Origin: Psychromonas arctica DSM 14288
Lineage (GTDB): Bacteria > Pseudomonadota > Gammaproteobacteria > Enterobacterales > Psychromonadaceae
Direction: 5' to 3'
Assembly (NCBI RefSeq): GCF_000482725.1
Contig: NZ_AXWP01000001.1
Coordinates: forward strand, 254,163-318,162
Length of the DNA: 64,000 nt
Shown here: positions 29,966 to 38,478 of the stretch, piece after piece
How the letters are laid out: each line of letters starts with the position of its first letter
Position numbering within the stretch: the first letter of the stretch is position 1
Notes under the pieces: generated by a model
The model's database searches: none
What the model was told of the DNA's origin: nothing
What the model saw: only the letters and a program-made list of their open reading frames with translations
Made by a program: the position numbers and the translations under genes

Positions 29966-30586
29966 TTATTCTGCTTCACTGAAGGTCATCGCCGTTGCAT
30001 CAAATAAAGGACTTAATTGATTATCCCCCTGCCACTTGAAACAATGCGAAGCAACATCACTGCGCTTTTTTATACGTTGTTGTTTTTTAGTGCCAAGCAT
30101 AATAAAAGCAACGGGCTCTTGTTGTAAAGTCAATCCAAACAGTCGATGCACGGCAGGTAACTCTGCCGCATCAGTGCTATACCAAATGGCTGCTACTTCT
30201 TCTTGCTCTGCAGCTAAGAGAATATTTTGACAAGCGGCGGCGGCGGCTAACACTTGGTCACGTCTTGACACTGCATGTGGCTCAACAATATCAGCAGAAA
30301 CGAGCACCACCATCGGCGCGTCTTTCAAATAACTCGTTAAACGGCGAATACGTGCAGGTTCTATATGCTCAGCATGTTCAAGCCATGCTTGACACATCAA
30401 TTCACACATTTCCCCCACTTGTTCAGTATCAACCACCACTAAATGCCAAGGTTTAATATTGCCATGGTCAGGTGCACTCATTACCGATTGGAAAATTCGC
30501 TTTAACTTAATGTGATCCGGAGCGGGATGTTCCATTTCATGGACATGGCACGAACTGCGCTGATAAATAAGATCTAATACTGACAT
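29966..30586 (-). CDS. ydjA: Nitroreductase-family protein (YdjA-like)
   Basis: The 206-residue protein is an FMN-dependent nitroreductase-fold oxidoreductase. MSVLDLIYQRSSCHVHEMEHP, SAPDHGNIKPWHLVVV, and AAACQNILLAAE are characteristic of the YdjA group; the family usually runs to about 185 residues, so this has a slightly longer C-terminal tail. It starts 2 bp after the fhuB-like gene ends, so it is probably the last gene of the iron operon. A link to iron or siderophore reduction is inference only. Confidence 0.87.
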   Translation of the reverse strand: MSVLDLIYQRSSCHVHEMEHPAPDHIKLKRIFQSVMSAPDHGNIKPWHLVVVDTEQVGEMCELMCQAWLEHAEHIEPARIRRLTSYLKDAPMVVLVSADIVEPHAVSRRDQVLAAAAACQNILLAAEQEEVAAIWYSTDAAELPAVHRLFGLTLQQEPVAFIMLGTKKQQRIKKRSDVASHCFKWQGDNQLSPLFDATAMTFSEAE

Positions 30587-30588
30587 CC

Positions 30589-32511
30589 TTACTTCCTTCT
30601 ATAACCTAATAAAATTAAACAAATAAAATATAAACCACCGATGATTGATACCAATATGCCGCTGGCTATTTCAAAAGGAGCAATCAAGGTTCTGCCTAAA
30701 CCGTCAGCTAATAATAATAACCATGCCCCCACTAGCGCACTACCTAACAGCAATACCCAATGACGCGTTTGTCCGAGCAAACGTAAAATATGTGGCGATA
30801 ACAATCCAACAAAAGCGATCGCACCTACCGCAGCCACCGCAGCAGCGGTTAATAACACCACCAGCAATATGATAAATAGACGTAACTTCATTAACGGCTG
30901 CCCAAGTCGCACCCCCCAATCTTCTCCAAGAGTAAAAAGGTCAAGATGTCGCGATAACATTAATAAAGCGAAACAGCAGGGTAAGGTGACCGCCAGTAAT
31001 AACCAGCCAATTTGCGCATCAGCACCATAGGTTGTACCCGTTAGCCATAATACAGTGACGGAAGCCGCCCCAGCACCAAAGGTCAGGACCATCGAAGCAA
31101 TAGTGCCGCACCAAGCTGAAATAGCGATTCCTAGTAAAGCGAGTTGCGATACCCGTAATTGATATCGCATTGCAATAAACAAAATACAGACAACGATAGC
31201 CGCCCCCACTAAAGCCCAGAAAAACAGGTCAACTCTAGAAGCGTCAGGCCAAATTTGTAAGGCTCCGATAATAAATAAAACGGATGCTGAGGTTGCACCA
31301 GAGATGTCAGGGCTTGCCATCGGATTTCTAAACAGGGCTTGTAACGCACACCCTGCCATACCAAGTCCCATACCAGCCATCACTGCAACAGCCATTCGCC
31401 ATGCATTAAATTGGAAACCTAATGCATCAGGCCAAAATACCATTGCCGTGACAACCAGAAAACAAGCCGGCAGCACAAGGGCTATCGACTTTGGTAATTT
31501 AATTAATGCCGCTAAACCAAAACCACTTTCTTGCATCGCCATCGCTCCTTTTTTACGACTTAATAAATACAAGAAAAAAGGAATACCCAGCAATACGGTT
31601 AAAACGCCGGTAGGTAAGCGAAAACCAGACACTGGTAATGATCGAGAAAAGAGTTCTGCGATGACAACGAGTAATGCGCCAAACAGACTGGCACAAATCA
31701 ACTGTTGCCGTGTTTTGTTAAACCCCAACATGCGAGCAATATGAGGCGCCATCAGCCCAACAAAGCCTAAAACACCAACCATCGCAGTCACTAAAGAAGC
31801 TTGTAACACGGCTATAAACAATAAAATGGCGCGCCAACGACGTACAGATAAACCCACCACATTAGCCGTATCATCACCTAAACTGAGCATATCCAGCTGA
31901 CGATTACACAATATAGGTAACGCTAATAACAATAACGCGGGTAATAAAATAGTGAACACTAATTGGTGATCACTTTGTCCAATATTGCCACTGCCCCATA
32001 AAAACAAACCATCCATACGCTGCTCTGCATAGATCATAATCGCAGAAGACAACGCGCCAACGGCCAAACTCATCGCCATACCAATCAAAATAAGCTGTAA
32101 TTTACCGCCACCAATTACCTGTGATAACAATAAAATCAACATTGCAATCACTAATGCAAAGACAAAAGCTGCAATCCACACTTGCCAAATAGTAGGTTCA
32201 TCAATCACTAAATTGATCACCATCGCACCCAACAACGCCCCTGCGCTAATGCCAATAGTGGAAGGTGAAGCAAAAGCATTACCTAACGAGGTTTGTACTA
32301 CTACACCTGATTGCGCAAGTAATGCGCCACATAACACCGCCATTAATAAAGTTGGTAGCAATAATTGATAAAAGTAAGTGATTTGATACGTGTTTGTTAA
32401 TACTGTTTGTTGATAGCTAACCCAAACAAAAACAGCAACCATTAAACTAACCAACACAAGCAATGATTTTTTTAAAGGATCTTGCCCTAAACTTAAGAAA
32501 TTAGTGATCAT
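30589..32511 (-). CDS. fhuB: Fe3+-hydroxamate ABC transporter permease FhuB-like
   Basis: This 640-residue permease is a fusion of two BtuC/FhuB halves, as in E. coli FhuB. Each half ends with the coupling-helix motif: GFVGLMAPHIARMLG in the first, AFVGLLSPHILRLLG in the second. About 20 membrane segments are likely. The ATG at 32511 overlaps the fhuD-like stop by 11 bp, supporting translational coupling; a longer start would run back into that gene. It imports siderophore iron across the inner membrane with the adjacent ATPase and binding protein. Confidence 0.92.
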   Translation of the reverse strand: MITNFLSLGQDPLKKSLLVLVSLMVAVFVWVSYQQTVLTNTYQITYFYQLLLPTLLMAVLCGALLAQSGVVVQTSLGNAFASPSTIGISAGALLGAMVINLVIDEPTIWQVWIAAFVFALVIAMLILLLSQVIGGGKLQLILIGMAMSLAVGALSSAIMIYAEQRMDGLFLWGSGNIGQSDHQLVFTILLPALLLLALPILCNRQLDMLSLGDDTANVVGLSVRRWRAILLFIAVLQASLVTAMVGVLGFVGLMAPHIARMLGFNKTRQQLICASLFGALLVVIAELFSRSLPVSGFRLPTGVLTVLLGIPFFLYLLSRKKGAMAMQESGFGLAALIKLPKSIALVLPACFLVVTAMVFWPDALGFQFNAWRMAVAVMAGMGLGMAGCALQALFRNPMASPDISGATSASVLFIIGALQIWPDASRVDLFFWALVGAAIVVCILFIAMRYQLRVSQLALLGIAISAWCGTIASMVLTFGAGAASVTVLWLTGTTYGADAQIGWLLLAVTLPCCFALLMLSRHLDLFTLGEDWGVRLGQPLMKLRLFIILLVVLLTAAAVAAVGAIAFVGLLSPHILRLLGQTRHWVLLLGSALVGAWLLLLADGLGRTLIAPFEIASGILVSIIGGLYFICLILLGYRRK

Positions 32512-33622
32512 GTTGTTGCTCCAATAGCGCTTTAGTAAAAGCACGTGCCATACGAATAACAGACACAGGACCACCAAAACTCCACAATGACGACACCGTA
32601 TAAATATCTTTGTTCTTCACAAAGTCATGTTCAGCCCACAGTGGTGAAAGCATCATTCGTTCACCAACACCAGCTCGCTCTTGAACTAAAATCAAAGCAG
32701 TATCTTGTAACAATTTAATTTGTTCTAATTGTAAATGTGTAAAATCCTTGCCTGGTAACGTCATATCCCATTGATAATTAAGTCCTAGATGGCTAGCGAT
32801 AGAAGCCGCTAAACTTTGTTGTGAGAAAACACGTAATCCATAACCCATGCCAACAAATTTTCCGTACGCTATTTTCTTATTGTGTAATCCCGCCTTAATG
32901 ATCAGCAAACTTAGACGCGTTAACTCCGTATCCATTTCAGCTAACTGTTGTTTAGCTAAGGTTTGTTTACCCACTCGCTCTGCTAATAGCAGGTAGTTTT
33001 CTCGCATTTGTTGCATATATCGATAATTAGGCTGATTGAAGCGGGCAAATTGTTGCAATAACAAGGTCGGGGCAATCAGCTTTAACTCATTAATTAAACG
33101 AGCATGACGAAAGGGGTAGCCAATAATAAGGTCCGGCTGCTGTTGTAAGACCACTGGCAAACTAGGAAAAGCGCGATTACCGACTTCTCTAACACTATCT
33201 GGAATAGCGGGATGATTAGATTGCCAAGTCCGATAACCATTTTTTGACGTCATTGCGACGGGTTTTATGCCCAAAGACAACAACATTTCTGCAGCTGTCC
33301 AATTTAATGCAACAACACGTGGCTGTTCAACTAAGATGGAAGGAAGTGACAGTGCTAAGGCCGCGTCATCTGAAATATCAATGGAAGCTTCAAACTGGTT
33401 AATGCTTTGTTTATTAATGCTTAGTTCATTAATACTTAGTTCATTGACACTTTCTCTATCTATGAGGTTTTTATTTCCAATGTTCTTGTTAATGACTTCA
33501 TTGTTAATAACCTCCTTATTAATGGTGTTTTTATTAATAGCAGCTTGATCCATTTGGCTATACGCTAAGTTTGGCAAAACGCCTAGTATACAAACAGTGG
33601 CTAACATACAACGAGATAACAT
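32501..33622 (-). CDS. fhuD: FhuD-like siderophore-binding protein with pentapeptide repeats
   Basis: The 373-residue protein has a signal peptide (CMLATVCILGVLPNLAYSQ) and then ten tandem five-residue units (residues 27-76), mostly x-x-I-N-K/E: AAINK, NTINK, EVINN, EVINK, NIGNK, NLIDR, ESVNE, LSINE, LSINK and QSINQ. The FhuD/BtuF-type binding fold follows, with PRVVALNWTAAEMLLSLGIKPVAM, QQQPDLIIGYP, and VSSLWSFGGPVSVIRMARAF. The ATG overlaps the fhuC-like stop by one base. The repeat stretch is not a normal part of this family and looks like an expanded linker. Confidence 0.9.
   Translation of the reverse strand: MLSRCMLATVCILGVLPNLAYSQMDQAAINKNTINKEVINNEVINKNIGNKNLIDRESVNELSINELSINKQSINQFEASIDISDDAALALSLPSILVEQPRVVALNWTAAEMLLSLGIKPVAMTSKNGYRTWQSNHPAIPDSVREVGNRAFPSLPVVLQQQPDLIIGYPFRHARLINELKLIAPTLLLQQFARFNQPNYRYMQQMRENYLLLAERVGKQTLAKQQLAEMDTELTRLSLLIIKAGLHNKKIAYGKFVGMGYGLRVFSQQSLAASIASHLGLNYQWDMTLPGKDFTHLQLEQIKLLQDTALILVQERAGVGERMMLSPLWAEHDFVKNKDIYTVSSLWSFGGPVSVIRMARAFTKALLEQQHDH
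33395..33544 (-). repeat. 15-bp in-frame repeat array inside the fhuD-like gene
   Basis: About ten 15-bp units encode ten pentapeptides. On the plus strand many units read TTAATnCTTAGTTCA. The most similar neighbours are near 33399-33445; others have diverged, with the middle units least regular. Confidence 0.85.
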
Positions 33623-34449
33623 TAGCCTTGCCTCGCAGGGTCAGAGTCTACCGCTGTGATTAATTCAGGTTTCGCAGATGTTCTTGGCCATAATAATGCT
33701 TGCCCTTCCACTTCTACACGTGCAACAGAAGTATTATAAACTTCAGAAATACGTTCAGCAGTGAACACAACGTCAACATCACCTGCAGCCACTACCTTGC
33801 CTTTTTCTAACATAATAGCTTGATGGCTAAATGTTTGCGCATGGTTAAGATCGTGTAATACCCAAATGATAGTTTTTCCATATTGTTCGTTTAAGCGTTT
33901 CACAATATGTAACAACTCAACTTGATGGCCAATATCCAACCATGAAGTCGGTTCATCCAATAAAACGATATCAGTATCTTGTGCTAATACCATTGCCAAC
34001 CAACACCGCTGCGCTTCTCCACCAGACAATGTTTCAATGGCGAGGTTTGCAAATTCAAGCACTCCAGCTTCTTGCATCGCCCAATGCATTTTTTGTTTAT
34101 CTTTTTTGGTTAATGGCGCAAACCAACGGCGATGAGGGTGACGACCAAATTCAACGAGATCAGCCACCGTCAATCCCACTGGAGTGGCATGTCGCTGTGG
34201 TAGCATCGCTAATCTGATCGCTAAATCTGCACGGGAGTATTGCGCGACTCCCTTTCCAGATAACGTAATATCACCAGTACTGCTCGTTTCTAAGCCAGCA
34301 ATGAGTTTTAACAAGGTACTTTTACCCGACCCATTAGGGCCAACTAAAGCGGTTACTTTGCCTTGTTGAAATTTGCAGGAAATATCATTTAGAATTAACT
34401 TGCCACCTAAATGGCAAGATAAATTATTCACAGTTAATAGAGCAGTCAA
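33622..34449 (-). CDS. fhuC: Fe3+-hydroxamate ABC transporter ATP-binding protein FhuC-like
   Basis: The 275-residue ATPase shows Walker A GPNGSGKST, the signature LSGGEAQRCW, Walker B IVLLDEPTSWLD and a switch His in VLHDLNHAQ. It energises import through the FhuB-like permease. The first in-frame start is TTG, three bases after the receptor gene's TAA, with no clear ribosome site, so coupling to receptor translation is likely. The order receptor-fhuC-fhuD-fhuB is on one strand with overlaps. Confidence 0.93.
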   Translation of the reverse strand: MTALLTVNNLSCHLGGKLILNDISCKFQQGKVTALVGPNGSGKSTLLKLIAGLETSSTGDITLSGKGVAQYSRADLAIRLAMLPQRHATPVGLTVADLVEFGRHPHRRWFAPLTKKDKQKMHWAMQEAGVLEFANLAIETLSGGEAQRCWLAMVLAQDTDIVLLDEPTSWLDIGHQVELLHIVKRLNEQYGKTIIWVLHDLNHAQTFSHQAIMLEKGKVVAAGDVDVVFTAERISEVYNTSVARVEVEGQALLWPRTSAKPELITAVDSDPARQG

Positions 34450-34451
34450 CG

Positions 34452-36656
34452 TTAGAATGCCACATTGTAGTTAATAGAATAGGTACGACCTTGGCCCTGG
34501 AACTTAACCAAGTCAGAATTCGCAATCAAAGTACTATAAGTATCTTGGGCACGTTGAGACCATAACGTATCGTATTCTGTATTGAATAAGTTAGTAATAC
34601 CAAACTGGACTTTACCAACTGGTAACTTAATGCCAGATAATAAATCTACCGTGTTATACCCTTCAAGCTTGCTACCACTTGCATCTTTATAATCAAACAT
34701 TTGAGTGGTTTGAAGACGAGTAGCAAATTGTTCAGTATGCCAATTGAGATAAGCGGTTAACTTAGAAGGACTAGCGCTGGCAACTGACAAATCTTGCCAC
34801 TCTCCATCCACCTTAGTTTCACTAATAATGTAATTAAAGTTCCCCCCCGTGCTAATTTCTTCTGTTAAGTAAAAGTCTAGTTGTGCTTCTAAACCATAAA
34901 TACGTACTTTATCATCAACAACATCGACAGTTTGATCCGCTTTATTGTAATCAACTTTTTTATCAGAAATAGAGTAATAAGAAGCTAACTGCGCAGAAAA
35001 TAATTCGTCATTAATACGGTATCCCAATTCAAGCGCATTTGTCTTTACTCCTTCTAATGGATTTTCAGAAACGTTAACGCTGCTGGCTACCGTGCCGTCT
35101 GCATTATAAACACCTTGTCCATAATATTTAGCTGGGTCAGGTACTTCAAAACCTTGCGAGAAGTTAAACCATAACTGTTGTTGCTTTGTTAATTTATAAA
35201 CTAACCCTGCATTAACTAAGGTATTACCGTAAGCTTTTGTTCCCCCCCCTATTGCCTCTGCAGAGGCTAAAGAACCCGTTAATAATTTATATTGTTGAGC
35301 CGCGCCAACAAAATCACTTACTTTAACATTCGTATATTGATAGCGAAGGCCTGCGTGCACATTCAATGCAGAGTTAACGTCATAATCACCCTGTAAAAAT
35401 CCAGCAATAGAGGTTGTTGCGATATCAGGGTAACGCCCTGCCGCACCAATACGGTTATTAATTAAACCGCTAGAAGCTAATGCTGTGCTGATATCATAAT
35501 AAGTTTGAGTCGCAGAGAACTTTTCGTATTGAGCATCGATACCGTACACTAAGCTAAGTGCGTCAGTAGGTTTAGCAGTAAACACCAATTTTGAACCGAC
35601 CACTTTAGTATCTTGCTCAGATCCCCCTAAAGAAGAGTTAGCAAAATCGGGAAATGGATTGAAACGTAATGATTCTGAGCGATAAAACAATTGTAAATTC
35701 ATGGTCTGATTATAAAAATCACTATTAATGTAGTTAGCGGCGATTAAATAACGATCAGTTTGTGCTTGGTCATCAAGTTGGTAACCATCGACCATATTGA
35801 TCTCTTGGCTTGGGTCAGAAATATTACCGTAACTCGTTCCGTAATCCACTCCATAATCACTATCTTGGCCACTATTATAATACTGCGCCATTAATTCCAG
35901 ACGTTGCGTATCAGTAAGATCGAAACCTACACTACCCAATATATCTACTTGAGATACATACTGAGAGCTAGTTTGTGTGACATCTTGCAACACCATATCG
36001 CCGTTTGCATCATACATAGCATCAGAGTGGTCATAAGAAATTGCTAAACGAGCATCCAGCGTATCAGTACTTGTTGAGAGAGCTTGAGCGACTTGATATT
36101 GCAAATCTTCACTATTATTAAACCCTGATTTAGCACCAACCCAAGTTTCACTATTACCCGATACGTTATTGCCTTTTTTGGTAATAATATTAATGATACC
36201 GCCAGTACTACCTCCGCCATACATAGCTGATGCACCAGAGATCACTTCAATACGGGAAATATTAAATGGGTTAATAGAATCAAATTGACGACTGATACTA
36301 CGAGAAGAGTTCAATGAGATACCATCGATCATCACTAAGGTTTTTCTGCCTCGCATGTTTTGGCCAGAATTGGTTCGAGATTGACTGCCCATATCCAAAC
36401 TTGGAATTAAGTTGGCTAATAATGCTTTGAAATCAACACCTGATTGCGCTTGCTCGGCAATTTGCTCTTCTTCAATGACCAACACCGTTGCTGCAATATC
36501 ACTGATACTTTGCGCACTTCGGTTCGCGGTTACAACCATTGCATAACCTTCATCATCGACTTCAGCCTGAGCCAGTAACGGCATCCCTAACATTGCGATA
36601 ACAATAGGATTTAAGATAAATTTAATTGATTTTGATTTTGATTGCGCTAGTTTCAT
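34452..36656 (-). CDS. iutA: TonB-dependent ferric aerobactin-type receptor (IutA-like)
   Basis: This outer-membrane receptor (734 residues from the ATG at 36656; an ATG four codons earlier is possible) closely resembles E. coli IutA as I recall it. The plug has VVTANRSAQSI, IPSLDMGSQSRTNSGQNMRGR and VMIDGISLNSSRS. The barrel has GRYPDIATTSIAGFLQGDYD, FNFSQGFEVPDPAKYYGQG and a terminal Phe. It should bind ferric aerobactin or a related hydroxamate for TonB-driven uptake. No aerobactin synthesis genes are in the window. The gene contains a G8 tract (35242-35249) and a G7 tract (34852-34858). Confidence 0.9.
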   Translation of the reverse strand: MKLAQSKSKSIKFILNPIVIAMLGMPLLAQAEVDDEGYAMVVTANRSAQSISDIAATVLVIEEEQIAEQAQSGVDFKALLANLIPSLDMGSQSRTNSGQNMRGRKTLVMIDGISLNSSRSISRQFDSINPFNISRIEVISGASAMYGGGSTGGIINIITKKGNNVSGNSETWVGAKSGFNNSEDLQYQVAQALSTSTDTLDARLAISYDHSDAMYDANGDMVLQDVTQTSSQYVSQVDILGSVGFDLTDTQRLELMAQYYNSGQDSDYGVDYGTSYGNISDPSQEINMVDGYQLDDQAQTDRYLIAANYINSDFYNQTMNLQLFYRSESLRFNPFPDFANSSLGGSEQDTKVVGSKLVFTAKPTDALSLVYGIDAQYEKFSATQTYYDISTALASSGLINNRIGAAGRYPDIATTSIAGFLQGDYDVNSALNVHAGLRYQYTNVKVSDFVGAAQQYKLLTGSLASAEAIGGGTKAYGNTLVNAGLVYKLTKQQQLWFNFSQGFEVPDPAKYYGQGVYNADGTVASSVNVSENPLEGVKTNALELGYRINDELFSAQLASYYSISDKKVDYNKADQTVDVVDDKVRIYGLEAQLDFYLTEEISTGGNFNYIISETKVDGEWQDLSVASASPSKLTAYLNWHTEQFATRLQTTQMFDYKDASGSKLEGYNTVDLLSGIKLPVGKVQFGITNLFNTEYDTLWSQRAQDTYSTLIANSDLVKFQGQGRTYSINYNVAF

Positions 36657-36668
36657 GGTTAATTCCAT

Positions 36669-36860
36669 TTATATAAATAAGATATTCACATTTAATATTG
36701 TCTCAGCTTTCAATACGTTGAAGCCTTACCGCTATAATTGGCAGCTTCATGCTTTACAGAGACCTCGAGTTAATTTTTTAATCTAGTGTTTAAAGTGCAG
36801 CTACACACTGTTTGTCTGAACAAGTGACTAATTCGTATTTATATTGTTAGCTTCCTCCCA
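36669..36860. other. Gap between the MFS gene and the iutA-like gene
   Basis: I see no clear Fur box or strong terminator here, so the receptor is likely read from the promoter upstream of the MFS gene, perhaps with a weak one of its own. Confidence 0.35.
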
Positions 36861-38090
36861 TTACACAGAACCTGAACTGAGTTTATCTAATACAGCAGTG
36901 CGTTCAGTGCTTCGGCTTGCTTGAAGGTAAATGGCAAACCAAGTCGCTAACATGCAACTAGTAAGCAAAATAAAACTCACTAACAAGGATTGTTCCCCAA
37001 GTAATAAAAGTGCCCCTCCTACTAACCCACCAAAAGCATTGCCCAAAGTATGTCCTTGGGAGACCGCCGCTGAGGTGCGCGCTTTATGAAACTGACTAGC
37101 ATGCATCGCTAACGCGGTATACCAAGCAGGTGCCATCGATAACGCAGCACTGATCAAGATAACCGCAAGCATAAGTTGTTGTTGCAACACAAATAAGCAG
37201 CAACCTACAATCAAAGCGGTAGAAATAGTCATTAAGAAGATGGCCGGATAACGGCTAAGAAGACGATACACAATAAATAATGAAATCAGTGCGCTGGCAC
37301 TGGCAGCAAACAACAGGTGAGCCGTCATCTCTGTCGCTAAATTGGCGCTGTTGTATTGCGCTAATAATAAAGGGCCGAGGCTAAATTGTAATTGTGATGA
37401 AAACAAAGAGAGTAAAAGTGCACTGATACACACAATCACTAATAAACGCTGGCTGAAAAAGGAAAACAATGGCGTCGGCGCAATTACTTTACCGTGGTTG
37501 ATAGCTGTAAATGCCGGATCGAGGTGTTGTTTTGAATCATGACTGAAACAAGCAATGAGCAAAGCACAGACTGTCACCGTTAAAATAAACCATAAACTAA
37601 AATAATCATTATTAATTGGTACAAAAGTTAATAACGGTGCAGTCAGTCTTCCGACATTAGTTGCAATACTAGACCAAACTAAGCGTTCGCCTTTTATATC
37701 ATCACGTGACAAACTAAGTTGGGCACTAGGAGTGATTGCGCTACAGAAAATACCGTGTAAGACACGACTTACACACAGTGCAAATAATAAGAGCGTCCCT
37801 GTAAGCTGACTATATTGTAATAATAAAATAAAGCTAAGTTGAGAAATAATAAAGCCCAATAATACCCATTTTACAACCACCAACAGTGATTGTTTCGCGC
37901 TAAAACGCTTATCTAACAAATGCCCCCATTGACCGCAGAACGCCATGAAAATAAGGGTACCTAAAGATAAAGGTAATGCTAATTGCAACGCAGTAAGTTG
38001 ACCCTGTAACATCATCTTAGGGATCAGTATTAAAATCGCACCTTGCAATGCGCCTAATACCCAACATGATAAAACGGCCATCCCTTGCAT
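36861..38090 (-). CDS. Major facilitator superfamily transporter in the iron operon
   Basis: The 409-residue protein has about 12 hydrophobic segments and an MFS-type loop, CGQWGHLLDKRFSAKQS. It ends 204 bp before the receptor gene on the same strand, and two Fur-box-like sites lie upstream, so it is probably iron-regulated. MFS proteins in such loci often export siderophores or import them from the periplasm; which applies here is not visible. No family-specific motif lets me name a substrate. Confidence 0.8.
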   Translation of the reverse strand: MQGMAVLSCWVLGALQGAILILIPKMMLQGQLTALQLALPLSLGTLIFMAFCGQWGHLLDKRFSAKQSLLVVVKWVLLGFIISQLSFILLLQYSQLTGTLLLFALCVSRVLHGIFCSAITPSAQLSLSRDDIKGERLVWSSIATNVGRLTAPLLTFVPINNDYFSLWFILTVTVCALLIACFSHDSKQHLDPAFTAINHGKVIAPTPLFSFFSQRLLVIVCISALLLSLFSSQLQFSLGPLLLAQYNSANLATEMTAHLLFAASASALISLFIVYRLLSRYPAIFLMTISTALIVGCCLFVLQQQLMLAVILISAALSMAPAWYTALAMHASQFHKARTSAAVSQGHTLGNAFGGLVGGALLLLGEQSLLVSFILLTSCMLATWFAIYLQASRSTERTAVLDKLSSGSV

Positions 38091-38130
38091 TGCTTATCCT
38101 TAATAAAATTATTGATAAACCACAATCATT

Positions 38131-38182
38131 TGCGAATAGTTATCAGTTACATACATGGTATTGTAAATGATAACTATTGTCA
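38131..38182. promoter_or_regulatory. Two Fur-box-like sites upstream of the iron operon
   Basis: TGATAACTATTGTCA (38168-38182) matches the 7-1-7 Fur pattern TGATAATnATTATCA at most positions. An inverted relative, TGCGAATAGTTATCA (38131-38145), lies 22 bp closer to the MFS gene. Both are within 95 bp of its start codon. Confidence 0.65.
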
Positions 38183-38442
38183 TTAATATTTTGTTTTATT
38201 ATTGAACTTTTTTCAAAAACATAAAATATGACGTAGGGGATTAAAAGAAATGAATTAAAATAAACAAAAGGGCAACACAATTATAAACAGGACTGATCCG
38301 CTATTTAGCGGAATTGCTACTAGATGGCTAAGAATCACTAAGGAATAGCAGAAAATGTTACTGAACGTGAAGACCAACCAATAGAAAATACAATGTATTG
38401 TAATATCCTAAAATAAAGTGACTTGAAGTGAAGAGAAACAGG

Positions 38443-38472
38443 AAAAAAAAGCGCCTAACTCCGTTAAGCGCT
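38443..38472 (-). terminator. Rho-independent terminator of pncA-pncB
   Basis: On the minus strand AGCGCTTAAC and GTTAGGCGCT (38450-38472) form a ten-base stem with one G-T pair and a three-base loop, followed by a run of eight T residues. Confidence 0.85.
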
Positions 38473-38478
38473 CAAAAA

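Noticed and set aside
33267..33548. Frame antisense to the fhuD-like repeat array, rich in Leu and Ser
   Set aside because: It results from the repeat read on the other strand; the sense frame has a signal peptide and a full binding-protein domain.
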